Shown here piece after piece: positions 9,520 through 17,733 of a stretch of 55,625 bases of DNA. Made by a program: the position numbers and the translations under genes. Under the pieces are notes generated by a model. That model was given only the letters and a program-made list of their open reading frames with translations. It had not been told where the DNA came from and searched no databases. The first letter of the stretch is position 1; the number at the start of each line of letters is the position of its first letter. The DNA is from Phycisphaeraceae bacterium. Lineage in GTDB: Bacteria > Planctomycetota > Phycisphaerae > Phycisphaerales > Phycisphaeraceae. Location of the stretch: NCBI GenBank assembly GCA_028277745.1, contig JANQFR010000007.1, positions 1 to 55,625 on the forward strand. Direction: 5' to 3'.

Positions 9520-10715
9520 GCGAATCGCCCAGCCCATCCGCGATGCACGTCGCCGTCGTGATCGAACGGTTCGCGCCCCAGGCCGGGGGCAATGAGAAAT
9601 CGACCGCCCAGATCGTGGACGAACTGACCGCGCGCGGCTGCCGGGTCACGGTGATCACCGGCGCGATGATCGACCAGGACGCCCCGTCCCACGCCGCGGT
9701 CATCGCCATGGGCGAGCGTCGGCTCAAGTCGGCGTTGCAACTGCGGCGGTTCGCCCGCTGGGCGCAGGACCGGTTGAATGAGCTCGAGCCGGACGTGAGC
9801 CTTTCGGTCACGATGGCGGTCCCCGCCGACGTGATCCAGCCCCGCGGCGGCACGGTCCGGGAAACCCTCGAACGCAACATCGCCCTCCGCGGCGCCGCGG
9901 CGGCCCGCGCGGCCAAACGCGTGTCGCTCAAGCTCAGCCCCAAGCAGCAACTGCTCCTGGCGCTTGAGCGGCGTTGCCTGGCCGACCCGCGGGTCAAACG
10001 CATCGTCGCGGTCAGCGATTACGTCGTCCGGCAACTCGATCGACATTACGGCATCCGCGACGACCGCGTCGTGGTGATCCCCAACGCCTCGACGATGCCC
10101 GACGCCGACGACGCCCAGCGCGCCGCGTGGCGCGACAGCGTGCGCACCGCGTTCAGCGTCCCCGATGAGGCGGTGGTTTATCTGTTCGCCGCGGTGAACC
10201 CCCGGCTCAAAGGCGTGCGCACGCTCATCGACGCGACCCGCCTGCTGATCGATCGCGGCAGCGCCCCCATCGTCCTGCTCGCGGGCAGCACGTCCTATGC
10301 GCTGCAGCGCCGCGCCGCGGCCCGCGGCGTGCGCGACGCGGTGCGGTTCGTCGGCCCGACCCAGCAGATGCCGGCGTTGTACGCCGCCGCGGACGTGACC
10401 GTGCTGCCGACGTTCTACGACCCGTCGAGCAAGGTCGTGCTCGAGTCGCTGATGGCGGGCGTCCCGGCGATCAGCACCGCGTTCAACGGCGCCAGCGACT
10501 TCATCGCGCCGCCGGCCGGCCCGCGCCGCGGGCGCGTGATCGACGACCCGGCCGACGCCGAGGCGTTGGCGCAGGCCATGGCCGAGCTGGCCGACCCCCA
10601 GGCCCGCCAAGCGTGCGCCCGCGCCACGGCGGGCTTGTCGTCGCGGTTGTCGATGCGCTGTCATGTCGACGCGCTGGAGCGCGTGTTGCGCGAAGCGCAG
10701 CGGGAAACGTCCTAA
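9516..10715 (+). CDS. Glycosyltransferase family 4 (WaaG-like LPS core transferase)
   Basis: A 399-aa GT-B fold enzyme. The N-terminal acceptor domain starts MHVAVVIERFAPQAGGNEKS. The C-terminal nucleotide-sugar domain has NPRLKGVRTLIDATRLLI, VRFVGPTQQMPALYAAADV and the acidic region LPTFYDPSSKVVLESLMAG, as in WaaG and related GT4 enzymes. It probably extends the LPS core next to the heptosyltransferase. The GTG at 9516 overlaps the previous stop (GTGA), and coupling favours it; ATG 9543 is the alternative and fits the conserved N-terminus equally well. It is the last gene of the 5026-10715 run. Confidence 0.88.
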   Translation: MSESPSPSAMHVAVVIERFAPQAGGNEKSTAQIVDELTARGCRVTVITGAMIDQDAPSHAAVIAMGERRLKSALQLRRFARWAQDRLNELEPDVSLSVTMAVPADVIQPRGGTVRETLERNIALRGAAAARAAKRVSLKLSPKQQLLLALERRCLADPRVKRIVAVSDYVVRQLDRHYGIRDDRVVVIPNASTMPDADDAQRAAWRDSVRTAFSVPDEAVVYLFAAVNPRLKGVRTLIDATRLLIDRGSAPIVLLAGSTSYALQRRAAARGVRDAVRFVGPTQQMPALYAAADVTVLPTFYDPSSKVVLESLMAGVPAISTAFNGASDFIAPPAGPRRGRVIDDPADAEALAQAMAELADPQARQACARATAGLSSRLSMRCHVDALERVLREAQRETS

Positions 10716-10850
10716 GAACGTGTGTGGGAAGTGATCCAATCGAATTGGTGATCAAGCCGGTCCTGAGCGGAGCGAAGGTCCGGATCGAGTCGGCGAAATT
10801 CATCCGGACCTTCGCTCCGCTCAGGACCGGCTTCTCACACATGTCCTAAG
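10716..10850. mobile_element. MITE-like hairpin element, copy 1
   Basis: The core is a perfect 32-bp inverted repeat: 10754-10785 (starting AAGCCGGTCCTGAGCG) and 10802-10833 (ending CGCTCAGGACCGGCTT), with a 16-nt loop. Weaker outer repeats near both ends, GTGTGTGGGAAG on the left and CTTCTCACACATG on the right, are also inverted. The same core plus about 25 bp of left flank recurs at 51473-51590. No coding capacity. It sits between two convergent genes. Confidence 0.85.
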
Positions 10851-10851
10851 G

Positions 10852-10875
10852 CCCCGCCCCCGCATGCGGGCGGGG
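10852..10875. terminator. GC-rich palindrome between convergent genes, likely bidirectional terminator
   Basis: CCCCGCC(CC)CGCAT pairs with ATGCGGGCGGGG to form a strong stem centred on GCATGC. It lies between the end of the family 4 glycosyltransferase (+) and the end of the DUF6785-type gene (-). There is no T-run, so rho-independent action is uncertain. Confidence 0.5.
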
Positions 10876-10891
10876 TTCCGGCGGCGAAGCC

Positions 10892-13255
10892 TCACGGGAA
10901 GATCCGGTACCCCGTCGGGGCCACGCCGGTGGCGGCGTGGTAGGCGCCGCCCACGATCATCCAGCCCAGCGCGCTGAGCAGTTCGCCGGCGATCACCCCG
11001 ATCGCCAACGGCAGCACGACGTGAAACCCCGCGATCCCGCTGCCGCGCACGACCGCGGACTTGATCGCCCAGCCCAACAGGAACGAGAACCCGAAGTGGG
11101 CGATCCCCCACGTGCCCCAGATCAGAAACAGCACCGGGTGCAACGGCCACCACGGCAGCCGCAACCGCGCCGCCGCGGTTCCGATCACCAGCGCCATCCC
11201 CAGGCCCAGCCACCACCACGACCCGTCGGTCGGGTTCAGGCTGATCAGCCGCTGCGCGTCGGTCAACGCGGTCGACGCCGACAGCGACCCGTCCGCCAGC
11301 GCCTCGGACGCGAACCGGCTCGTGCGCACAAACGGCTCGGACGGGACCCGCCGCGAGGCGTACCCGTCCGACAGGTTCGCCCCGTGCTCGTACTGAAGCC
11401 CGAGTGTCACCACAATCGACACCGCCAGGCTCACCACCACCATCACCGCCAGCACCGGCGCGATCCGGCCCGTGGCCGTGCCCGAGCGGTCGGTCATCCG
11501 CAGCCCGTTGACGATGAACGGCATCAACGACTCCTTCGGGTCGATGATCAGCATCTGCCCCGCGATCCCCAGCATGATCAACTGCGTCGGGCCGATCGCC
11601 TCCAGCCCCAACAGCCCCGGCAGGACCCCCAGCGGCAGGAACGGGCCGGCGATCAGGAACATCCCCGTCTCCGCCACGATCCGCGCCATCACCAGCCACA
11701 CCAGCAGGCAGAGGGCGACCAGCACCACCACCATCAGCGGCGAGAGCCCCGACGACGTGAGCAGGCCCCCGCCGCCCAGCGCCGCGATCACGCCCAGCCG
11801 CGTCGCCCACACCGACGCCGCGGGCGTGTCGCCCGCCCGCCGCCCGCCCAGGGCCGACCGGATCACGTTCAGGTAGTACCGCCGCCCGGTGTACGCGATC
11901 ATCGCCGCCATCCCCAGGAACGACCCCAGCCGCAGCATGTTCATCTTGTTGGGCGTGAACTTGTCGTACTCCATCGGGATGCCCTGCGCTACCAGCACCG
12001 CGCCGACCCCCACGAACAGAAGCTGCGAGACACCCAGCGTGAACGACACCTGGCTGCTGATGAAAAACGCAAACGCGACCACGCTCAGATAGATCATCGG
12101 GTGGAACACGCTATGCGACAGCGCGACCCGGCTGGCGTTGGGGAAGATCACCCGCATGGGGTTGAAGTCCAGGCGCAGCGGGATGTGAAGCGGGAACTGG
12201 GGGAACCAGGCGTGCAGGCCGTTGAGCGCGTGCAGCACCACCACCGCCCCGAGCCCGATCCAAAACAGCTTGGACCGCGCCGCGTCGGGCAGCCAGCGCC
12301 CCGGCTGTCGCCGACTCACGTCCGCGACGAACCGCGCGATCGGGTAGGGAAGTATCTCCCGGTCCGACCACTGGGGGTGCACCACCACCGCCAGCGCCAG
12401 CGACGCGAGCCCCAGCAGCGCCGCCGCGCCGCCCCACAGCCGGATCGTCGGCCACCACTTGGCCCACGGCAGTTGCCCCCACGTCGCCGCCAGGCTCTTG
12501 TTCTGGAGCCCCGCCACGAGCAGGTCGACCACCTCCGGGTCGCTGCGGTCGCCGGTCACCAGCGCGTGGCGTCCGCGCGGCGGAGGCAGCACCAGGCCCG
12601 TCGCCTCGACCAGCAAGGCGCGGTTGCGCCGCACCGTCTCGGGGGCGCCCGGCGCGGTCGCCGCGTCGCCGAACGCCGGTTGCTCAAGGACGCGGTTGAT
12701 CGCGGCGGTCAGGCCCGTCACGTCCCGCGGGTCGCTGACGCCCTCGGCGAACGCCGTGTCCCAGGCCCGTCGGTCTTCCTCGCTCGCCATCGCGTACAGC
12801 CGGCCGATCGCGCCGTCGTGGCCGCGCTGCTCGTGGACCAGCTCGACCAGCGCCGCCCAGTCGCGCACTTGCCCCGGCGCGATCAGCGCCGAGCCGCCGG
12901 GCAGGTACGACATCACCTGCTGGGACTGCCACGCGGGCTGGTTCTTGGCCAGGTGGGGCGGCATCGCCGCGATCGTGGCGAAGTACCGGCAGAAGTTCGC
13001 CCCCGGATAGGCGCACGCGGCCAGCCCGATCGCGGTGATCACCGCGATCTCGCTCGCCCGCAGCGGCCACCCCCGGCGGACCGCCCCCAGTAGCGGATTG
13101 CCCAGCAGCAACAGCAACACCACCACGCCGAACACCGAGACCGGCAGGAAGCTGCCGATCAGCAGCGTCTGCTTCATGACAAAGTCATTGAAGTACGTGA
13201 ATCCCGAGATGAAAAGGCCCAGCGCAAGCCCCAACAGGATCGCCCGACGCGTCAT
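10892..13255 (-). CDS. Large multi-spanning membrane protein, DUF6785/DUF6784 (OPT-like) type
   Basis: A 787-aa polytopic inner-membrane protein with roughly 14 hydrophobic segments, among them about 5-25, 33-52, 66-86 and several between 230 and 780. A soluble stretch lies at about 95-220. It contains GQMLIIDPKESLMPFIVNGL. The general look is that of oligopeptide-transporter-like families common in planctomycetes; the DUF names are from memory. Start ATG 13255 (MTRRAILLGLALGLFISG) was chosen because the upstream in-frame ATG at 13339 lies in the PadR promoter. It is divergent from the PadR gene and may be its target. The substrate is unknown. Confidence 0.75.
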   Translation of the reverse strand: MTRRAILLGLALGLFISGFTYFNDFVMKQTLLIGSFLPVSVFGVVVLLLLLGNPLLGAVRRGWPLRASEIAVITAIGLAACAYPGANFCRYFATIAAMPPHLAKNQPAWQSQQVMSYLPGGSALIAPGQVRDWAALVELVHEQRGHDGAIGRLYAMASEEDRRAWDTAFAEGVSDPRDVTGLTAAINRVLEQPAFGDAATAPGAPETVRRNRALLVEATGLVLPPPRGRHALVTGDRSDPEVVDLLVAGLQNKSLAATWGQLPWAKWWPTIRLWGGAAALLGLASLALAVVVHPQWSDREILPYPIARFVADVSRRQPGRWLPDAARSKLFWIGLGAVVVLHALNGLHAWFPQFPLHIPLRLDFNPMRVIFPNASRVALSHSVFHPMIYLSVVAFAFFISSQVSFTLGVSQLLFVGVGAVLVAQGIPMEYDKFTPNKMNMLRLGSFLGMAAMIAYTGRRYYLNVIRSALGGRRAGDTPAASVWATRLGVIAALGGGGLLTSSGLSPLMVVVLVALCLLVWLVMARIVAETGMFLIAGPFLPLGVLPGLLGLEAIGPTQLIMLGIAGQMLIIDPKESLMPFIVNGLRMTDRSGTATGRIAPVLAVMVVVSLAVSIVVTLGLQYEHGANLSDGYASRRVPSEPFVRTSRFASEALADGSLSASTALTDAQRLISLNPTDGSWWWLGLGMALVIGTAAARLRLPWWPLHPVLFLIWGTWGIAHFGFSFLLGWAIKSAVVRGSGIAGFHVVLPLAIGVIAGELLSALGWMIVGGAYHAATGVAPTGYRIFP

Positions 13256-13328
13256 GGCCGGATGATCCCACAGTTCGCGGCCGTCGGCAAAGCCGCTGGA
13301 CCCGGCGCGGCCATCGAACCCCGCCGGG

Positions 13329-13357
13329 TTGACATACATTGTGATGCTATGTAATAT
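13329..13357 (+). promoter_or_regulatory. Sigma-70-type promoter with inverted repeat for padR
   Basis: A consensus -35 TTGACA (13329-13334) and -10 TAATAT (13352-13357) have exact 17-bp spacing. The inverted repeat TACAT-N9-ATGTA (13335-13353) fills the spacer. PadR-family repressors typically bind ATGT/ACAT-rich dyads like this, so autoregulation is likely. The predicted start site (about 13364) makes the ATG at 13360 unlikely as a start. Confidence 0.8.
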
Positions 13358-13389
13358 ACATGGCGTTGCAACGTATGCAGGGGTTCGCC

Positions 13390-13731
13390 GTGGCTTCCAA
13401 AGAACTCGTCGCCGCCTCCACCAAGCCGATCATCCTGGCCATCCTTTCGCGGGGCGAGAGCTACGGTTACGCCATCATCCAGGAGGTCCGTCAACGCAGC
13501 GGCGGCGAGCTGGACTGGACCGACGGCATGCTTTACCCCGTCCTGCACCGCCTCGAACGCGACGGCTTGGTCAAGGCCCGCTGGGGCAAGAGCGAGACCG
13601 GCCGCAAGCGTAAGTATTACCGCCTCAGCAGCCAAGGCGGCCGAGCCCTCCGGGTGGAAAAGACTCAGTGGCTCAATGTCCACAACACGCTCGCCGACTT
13701 ATGGGGAATCAAGCCATGCCCGACGCCTTGA
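13390..13731 (+). CDS. PadR-family transcriptional regulator
   Basis: A 113-aa winged-helix repressor. It contains KPIILAILSRGESYGYAIIQ, the PadR signature around LDWTDGMLYPVLHRLERDGLV, and the wing KRKYYRLSSQG. The short single-domain form is the one usually paired with a HAAS-type membrane protein, as here. The GTG at 13390 (MASKELVAAS) is favoured because AGGGG lies 6 nt upstream. ATGs at 13360 and 13375 are in frame, but the first precedes the predicted transcript start. The downstream membrane gene overlaps its 3' end by 16 bp. Confidence 0.9.
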   Translation: MASKELVAASTKPIILAILSRGESYGYAIIQEVRQRSGGELDWTDGMLYPVLHRLERDGLVKARWGKSETGRKRKYYRLSSQGGRALRVEKTQWLNVHNTLADLWGIKPCPTP

Positions 13732-14465
13732 CGCCGAACGCGCAAGTGGATGATGTGGAAACCATGATCTGTCATTGGCGGGATCGCCTGGCCGCTCGCG
13801 GGGCGCTGTCCGGTGAAGCGATCGAGGAGTTGGAAGATCATCTCCGCGCTGAATGGCAAAACATCGTTTCATCGGACCTCACTGCTGAAGAGCGCCTGCT
13901 GATCGCATCTCACCGCCTCGGTGATGTGGATCGACTCGCGGAGCAGTTCAAGCCCGTCTGCGGGGCGCAGCTTTGGGCCCGGCGGCTGCGGTGGATGATC
14001 GCGGGTTATGTCTTGGTTTTCGCCTTGAATCTCGTGGTGTTCACGCCGCTGAAAAATCTTCAGATCGTCGGCTACCAGATCTTCTTGGATCTGGGCACGG
14101 TCTGGAGCATCGCCCTGACGTGCCTGGGCGTCTTTCTGGCCATGGCGATCGGTTTGGCGGTGGCGATTCCCTGGTGCGCGTCGCGATCCCAGCGGAGAGG
14201 AGGGGTGAAATCGCCTTGGTCTGTGATGACCCGGCCGTGGTTTCTTTACACCGCCATCGTCGGGATGCCGTGGCTGGCGGTGCTGATCCATCGATTGGGG
14301 TTTTCCATTTCTCTAAGCCGGTTCACCTCCGCCGCCGAGTTCGGCCGTTTCGCTTTGGCCGATCAAATCACCTCACTGATGATCCCGTTCGCCGCGCCGC
14401 TGATGGTGTTGATCGTGGCGTCGGCGTTGCAGAAAAAAAGTCAATCGAGCAATGCCGAGATGTGA
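13716..14465 (+). CDS. Membrane protein with N-terminal HAAS/permease-prefix-like region, PadR partner
   Basis: A 249-aa protein. The first 80 residues are soluble and helical: WRDRLAARGALSGEAIEELEDHL followed by AEERLLIASHRLGDVDRLAEQF, which resembles the HAAS or permease-prefix domain often encoded after PadR regulators. About five TM segments follow, near 93-112, 125-150, 170-190, 205-215 and 225-240. ATG 13716 has GGGGA 8 nt upstream, inside the padR coding region, so the two are co-translated. In such pairs the membrane protein is thought to act as a sensor or anti-regulator; that role is an inference here. The stop lies 4 bp before the REP element. Confidence 0.75.
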   Translation: MPDALTPNAQVDDVETMICHWRDRLAARGALSGEAIEELEDHLRAEWQNIVSSDLTAEERLLIASHRLGDVDRLAEQFKPVCGAQLWARRLRWMIAGYVLVFALNLVVFTPLKNLQIVGYQIFLDLGTVWSIALTCLGVFLAMAIGLAVAIPWCASRSQRRGGVKSPWSVMTRPWFLYTAIVGMPWLAVLIHRLGFSISLSRFTSAAEFGRFALADQITSLMIPFAAPLMVLIVASALQKKSQSSNAEM

Positions 14466-14466
14466 A

Positions 14467-15114
14467 GACGGGCGAGCAAGCTCGCCCGCTACGCGGGATG
14501 GGGTACGATCGGCGGGTGGTTGTTGCGTATCACCTGATTCTGACGGCTTACGGGTTCTGGCTGCCGAATGACCCGCGGGGGTCGTGGTCGGACGTGGTGC
14601 GGGTGTTTGAGCTGCGGCCCTTTGGCCCGGCGACGAAAGTGAACACGACGCGGTCGCTGGCGGGCGCCGTCCACGGCCGTCCACGGCCGTGCGCAGCGTG
14701 ACGCGGCGAAGCGTGCGTTGCGACATGCGCCGGTGCGGTTCAGCGGACGCCAGGCGCGGGCCGTCGCCCGGGGCGTCGGCGAATTGGTCGAGCCGCACGG
14801 CGTACGGGTTTATGCGGCGTCGGTGATGCCGGACCATGTTCACCTGGTGATCGGCCGACATCCCGAACTGACCATTGAAGCCCTGGCCCGCCGGATCAAA
14901 GCGAAAGCGACCCAGCGACTCAACGCCGAAGGCATCGGCTTGGGCCGATCGCCGTGGGCGAAGGGGCACTGGTCGGTGTTTTTGCGGAATGAAGCCGCGG
15001 TGCGGCGTGCGATTCGTTACGTCGAACAAAACCCCGTGAAGGCGGGGTTGAAGCCGCAACGCTGGCGTTTTGTTACGCCGTTTGGTGTGTAGCGGGCGAG
15101 CTTGCTCGCCCGTC
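14467..15114. mobile_element. REP/RAYT element with perfect 26-bp terminal inverted repeats
   Basis: GACGGGCGAGCAAGCTCGCC runs from 14467, the full repeat being 14467-14492. Its exact reverse complement is at 15089-15114. Each arm is itself a hairpin (GGGCGAGC/GCTCGCCC). The arms bracket a Y1-type transposase gene whose TAG stop lies in the right arm. This is the organisation of REP-associated tyrosine transposases with their own REPs. Confidence 0.85.
14516..15092 (+). pseudogene. REP-associated tyrosine transposase (Y1_Tnp), frameshifted by a 10-bp tandem duplication
   Basis: The first part (VVVAYHLILTAYGFWLPNDP) and the second part (SVMPDHVHLVIGRHPELTIE) lie in different frames. The second part carries the HxH metal motif (DHVHLV) and RYVEQNPVKAGL, where the tyrosine is expected nearby. 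Together they make one Y1 transposase of about 190 aa. The break is an exact tandem copy of CCACGGCCGT at 14671-14690. Removing one copy restores reading through AVHGRAQRDAAKRALRHAPV. The start is GTG 14516 or ATG 14498. A TACGAT box (14504-14509) lies 6 nt before the GTG. The gene is probably inactive and the lesion recent. Confidence 0.85.
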
Positions 15115-15129
15115 GGCGCATGCGATAAC

Positions 15130-15152
15130 GGCCGAGCAAGCTCGGCCGCTAC
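15130..15152. repeat. Third REP-like hairpin beside the RAYT element
   Basis: GGCCGAGCAAGCTCGGCC followed by GCTAC repeats the palindromic core and tail of the left transposon arm, with two compensating base changes in the stem. It lies 15 bp beyond the right arm, between the transposase and iscA. Confidence 0.75.
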
Positions 15153-15161
15153 ACGCGCGGA

Positions 15162-15494
15162 TCAAGCGGTGAACGATGAGCCGCAGCCGCAGGAGCTGGT
15201 GGCGTTGGGGTTGTTGAAGACGAAGCCGCGGCCCATGACCTCGTCCTTGAAGTCGATGTTGGTGCCGTTAAGGTAGAGGTAGCTCTTGGGGTCGCAGACG
15301 ATCTTGACGCCGTGCTGCTCGAACTCCTCGTCGGTGTCGCGGTGGGTCTCGGTGAGGTCGAGCAGGTAGGAGAAGCCGGAGCATCCCCCGCCCTTGACGC
15401 CGACGCGGAGCCGGATCTTCTCGGCGTCGAGCTCCTGCTGCTCGATGATGGTCTTGATCTCGCGGGCGGCGGTTTCACTCAGTTCGATGGCCAT
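15162..15494 (-). CDS. iscA: A-type iron-sulfur carrier (IscA/ErpA family)
   Basis: A 110-aa protein that receives Fe-S clusters and passes them to apo-enzymes. The three conserved cysteines are present: GGGCSGFSY and the C-terminal SSCGCGSSF. It is the last gene of the isc operon on the minus strand, 21 bp after iscU. Length is that of the family (about 107). ErpA cannot be separated from IscA by sequence alone, but the operon position favours IscA. Start ATG 15494, MAIELSETAAREIK. Confidence 0.94.
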   Translation of the reverse strand: MAIELSETAAREIKTIIEQQELDAEKIRLRVGVKGGGCSGFSYLLDLTETHRDTDEEFEQHGVKIVCDPKSYLYLNGTNIDFKDEVMGRGFVFNNPNATSSCGCGSSFTA

Positions 15495-15515
15495 GGTGTG
15501 GGTGTCCTTGTTCGG

Positions 15516-15935
15516 TTAGTGGGCGTGGGCTTGCTCTTCGACCTTTTCGGCCTGCCCGTTCTTTTCTTTGTAATCATGGATCGCCGAGCGGATGGCGTCT
15601 TCGGCGAGGACGGAGCAGTGGATCTTCACCGGCGGGAGGCTCAGCTCCTGGACGATGTCGGTGTTCTTGATGGCCAGGGCCTCGTCGACGGTCTTGCCCT
15701 TCATCCACTCGGTGGCGAGGGAGGAGGAGGCGATGGCCGAGCCGCAGCCGAAGGTCTTGAATTTGGCGTCTTCGATGACGCCGGTGTCTTCGTTGACCTG
15801 GATCTGCAGCTTCATGACGTCGCCGCACTCGGGCGCGCCGACGACGCCGGTGCCGACGTTCTTGGCGTTCTTATCGAGGCTGCCGACGTTGCGGGGGTGC
15901 TCGTAGTGGTCGATGACTTTATTGCTGTAAGCCAT
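15516..15935 (-). CDS. iscU: Fe-S cluster scaffold IscU
   Basis: A 139-aa scaffold on which IscS-derived sulfur and iron form [2Fe-2S] clusters. It starts MAYSNKVIDHYEHPRNVGSL and has the three cluster cysteines in GAPECGDVM, TFGCGSAI and KIHCSV, plus the chaperone-recognition LPPVK. This is canonical IscU plus a short charged tail ending AHAH. It lies between iscS (61-bp spacer with a palindrome) and iscA. HscA/HscB and ferredoxin genes, which follow in proteobacterial isc operons, are absent here. Confidence 0.96.
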   Translation of the reverse strand: MAYSNKVIDHYEHPRNVGSLDKNAKNVGTGVVGAPECGDVMKLQIQVNEDTGVIEDAKFKTFGCGSAIASSSLATEWMKGKTVDEALAIKNTDIVQELSLPPVKIHCSVLAEDAIRSAIHDYKEKNGQAEKVEEQAHAH

Positions 15936-15955
15936 GGTGTGGTTCCTTTCCGACG

Positions 15956-15980
15956 CCGGGGGATTGCGATCCCCGGGCTT
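15956..15980. repeat. Palindromic repeat (GGGGATTGC/GCGATCCCC) in the iscS-iscU spacer
   Basis: An imperfect hairpin whose right part GCGATCCCCGGGCTT nearly equals half of the perfect 28-bp palindrome at 41304-41331. It is therefore a member of a dispersed family. Lying within the isc transcript, it could also shape mRNA stability. Confidence 0.65.
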
Positions 15981-15996
15981 ATGTTAAACATTTGGT

Positions 15997-17217
15997 TTAG
16001 TGATGTCCCCATTCCACGGTCGAGAGGTCGATGCCTTCCTTGACCATGTCGTAAAGCGGGCTCATGTCGAGCAGGTGGTTGACGCTCTTGACGACCTTCT
16101 CGACGGTGTAGTCGATCTCTTCTTCGGTGGTGAACCGCCCGACGCCGAAGCGGATGGAGGAGTGGGCCAGCTCGTCGCCAAGGCCGAGGGCCTTGAGGAC
16201 GTAGGAGGGCTCGAGCGACGCGGAGGTGCAGGCCGAGCCGGAGGAGACGGCGATCTCCTTGATGGCCATCATGAGGGACTCGCCCTCGACGTAGGGGAAG
16301 CTGATGTTGGCGGTGTGGGGCAGGCGTTTGGTCTTGTGGCCGTTGAGGACGGCCATGTCGAGCTGCCCGAGGATGCCGTCGACCAGCCGGTCGCGGAGCT
16401 TGGAGAGGCGGATGGCCTCGTCGGACATCTCCTGCTTGCAGATCTCGGCGGCCTTGCCCATGCCGACGATGCCGGTGACGTTGAGGGTGCCCGAGCGCAT
16501 GCCGCGTTCGTGCCCCCCGCCGTCGAGGAGGGCGGTGAGCCGGACGCGGGGCTTGCGGCGGCGGACATAAAGGAAGCCCACGCCCTTGGGCCCGTACATC
16601 TTGTGGGCACTGGCCGAGAGCAGGTCAATGTTGTCGGCCTCGACGTCGGTGGGCATCTTGCCGACCCACTGGGTCGCGTCGGTGTGGAAGATGACGCCTT
16701 TCTCGTGGCAGACCTTGCCGATCTCGGGGATCTCGTTGATCGTGCCGAGTTCGTTGTTGGCCCACATGATGGAGACGAGGATGGTGTCGTCGCGGATGGC
16801 GCCGGCGACCTGGGCGGCGGTGATCAGGCCGTCTTCGCCCGGCTCGAGCCAGGTCACGTCGTAGCCGCTGCGCTGGAGGCGCTTGAAAGGATCGAGCACG
16901 GCCTTGTGCTCGTGGATGGCGGAGATGATGTGCTTGCCCTTGGAGGCGTACATGTCGGCGACGCCCTTGATGGCGAGGTTGTTGGACTCGGTCGAGCCGG
17001 AGGTCCAGACGATCTCCTTGGGCGTGGCGCCGATCAGGTCGGCGACCTGCTTGCGGGCGAGATTGACCGCGTCCTCGGCCTCCCAGCCGAAGCTGTGGTT
17101 ACGCGACGCGGCGTTGCCGAACATCTCGGTGAAGTAGGGCAACATCGCTTCGACGACGCGGGGGTCGCAGGGCGTCGTGGCGTTGTTGTCGAGGTAAATG
17201 GGCAGCTTGACGGCCAT
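15997..17217 (-). CDS. iscS: Cysteine desulfurase IscS
   Basis: A 406-aa PLP enzyme that removes sulfur from cysteine and hands it to IscU. It starts [20 protein letters not shown]. The PLP lysine is in [15 protein letters not shown] and the active-site cysteine in [14 protein letters not shown], with the long loop typical of IscS. Length matches the usual 404. ATG 17217 has GGAG 11 nt upstream; the TTG at 17226 is too close to that site. It follows iscR by 16 bp in the minus-strand isc operon. Confidence 0.96.
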   Translation of the reverse strand: MAVKLPIYLDNNATTPCDPRVVEAMLPYFTEMFGNAASRNHSFGWEAEDAVNLARKQVADLIGATPKEIVWTSGSTESNNLAIKGVADMYASKGKHIISAIHEHKAVLDPFKRLQRSGYDVTWLEPGEDGLITAAQVAGAIRDDTILVSIMWANNELGTINEIPEIGKVCHEKGVIFHTDATQWVGKMPTDVEADNIDLLSASAHKMYGPKGVGFLYVRRRKPRVRLTALLDGGGHERGMRSGTLNVTGIVGMGKAAEICKQEMSDEAIRLSKLRDRLVDGILGQLDMAVLNGHKTKRLPHTANISFPYVEGESLMMAIKEIAVSSGSACTSASLEPSYVLKALGLGDELAHSSIRFGVGRFTTEEEIDYTVEKVVKSVNHLLDMSPLYDMVKEGIDLSTVEWGHH

Positions 17218-17233
17218 GGTGGTCAATACTCCT

Positions 17234-17707
17234 TCAAGTCGCGGCCGCGGCGGTCACGGCGGGTGTCTGGGCGTGTATGGGAAGATTATTGTCCTGCAGG
17301 TCGGCCAGGGTGGTGTTTTCGAGAAAATCATTGATCCGCTGGTGCAGTTTGCGGATCGGCCCGCGGATAGGACAGCCGTTTTCGATCGGGCAGCCCTGAC
17401 CCATGATGGGCAGCCCGTCGGCGCACATCGCGAAACGGACCGGGCCCTCGGTGGCGGTGATGACCTCGAGCAGGGTGACGTGATCGGGGTCGGCCGCCAG
17501 TTCGTACCCGCCGCGGGCGCCTCGGGTCGAGGTGAGGATCTTCGCCGCCGCCAGCTCCTTCATGACGTTCATGAGCAGGGCGGTGGGCAGGCCGAAGGCC
17601 TCGGCGATGTGCTTGGCGCTGACCGCGCCCTCGCCGTCGCGGCGGCGGTTGGCCAGGTGGATCAGGGCCACCAGGGCGTAGTCGGTTTTGCGGGTCAGGT
17701 TCAGCAT
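17234..17707 (-). CDS. iscR: Rrf2-family regulator IscR
   Basis: A 157-aa winged-helix regulator, first gene of the isc operon. The N-terminus [20 protein letters not shown] and wing [12 protein letters not shown] are Rrf2 hallmarks. Three cysteines in [13 protein letters not shown] and PIENGC would bind a [2Fe-2S] cluster. They are spaced 11 and 6 residues apart, in the cluster-binding range of this family. In IscR-type control the holo-protein represses its own operon; the palindrome in its promoter (17737-17757) supports autoregulation. RsrR or NsrR-like members have similar cysteines, but the isc context points to IscR. Confidence 0.92.
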   Translation of the reverse strand: MLNLTRKTDYALVALIHLANRRRDGEGAVSAKHIAEAFGLPTALLMNVMKELAAAKILTSTRGARGGYELAADPDHVTLLEVITATEGPVRFAMCADGLPIMGQGCPIENGCPIRGPIRKLHQRINDFLENTTLADLQDNNLPIHAQTPAVTAAAAT

Positions 17708-17733
17708 GCGGGCCGCTCCGGCGTGTTCCGTTG

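Noticed and set aside
10937..13093. Plus-strand open frame of about 718 aa
   Set aside because: Antisense to the DUF6785-type membrane gene; His/Arg/Gln/Pro-rich shadow.
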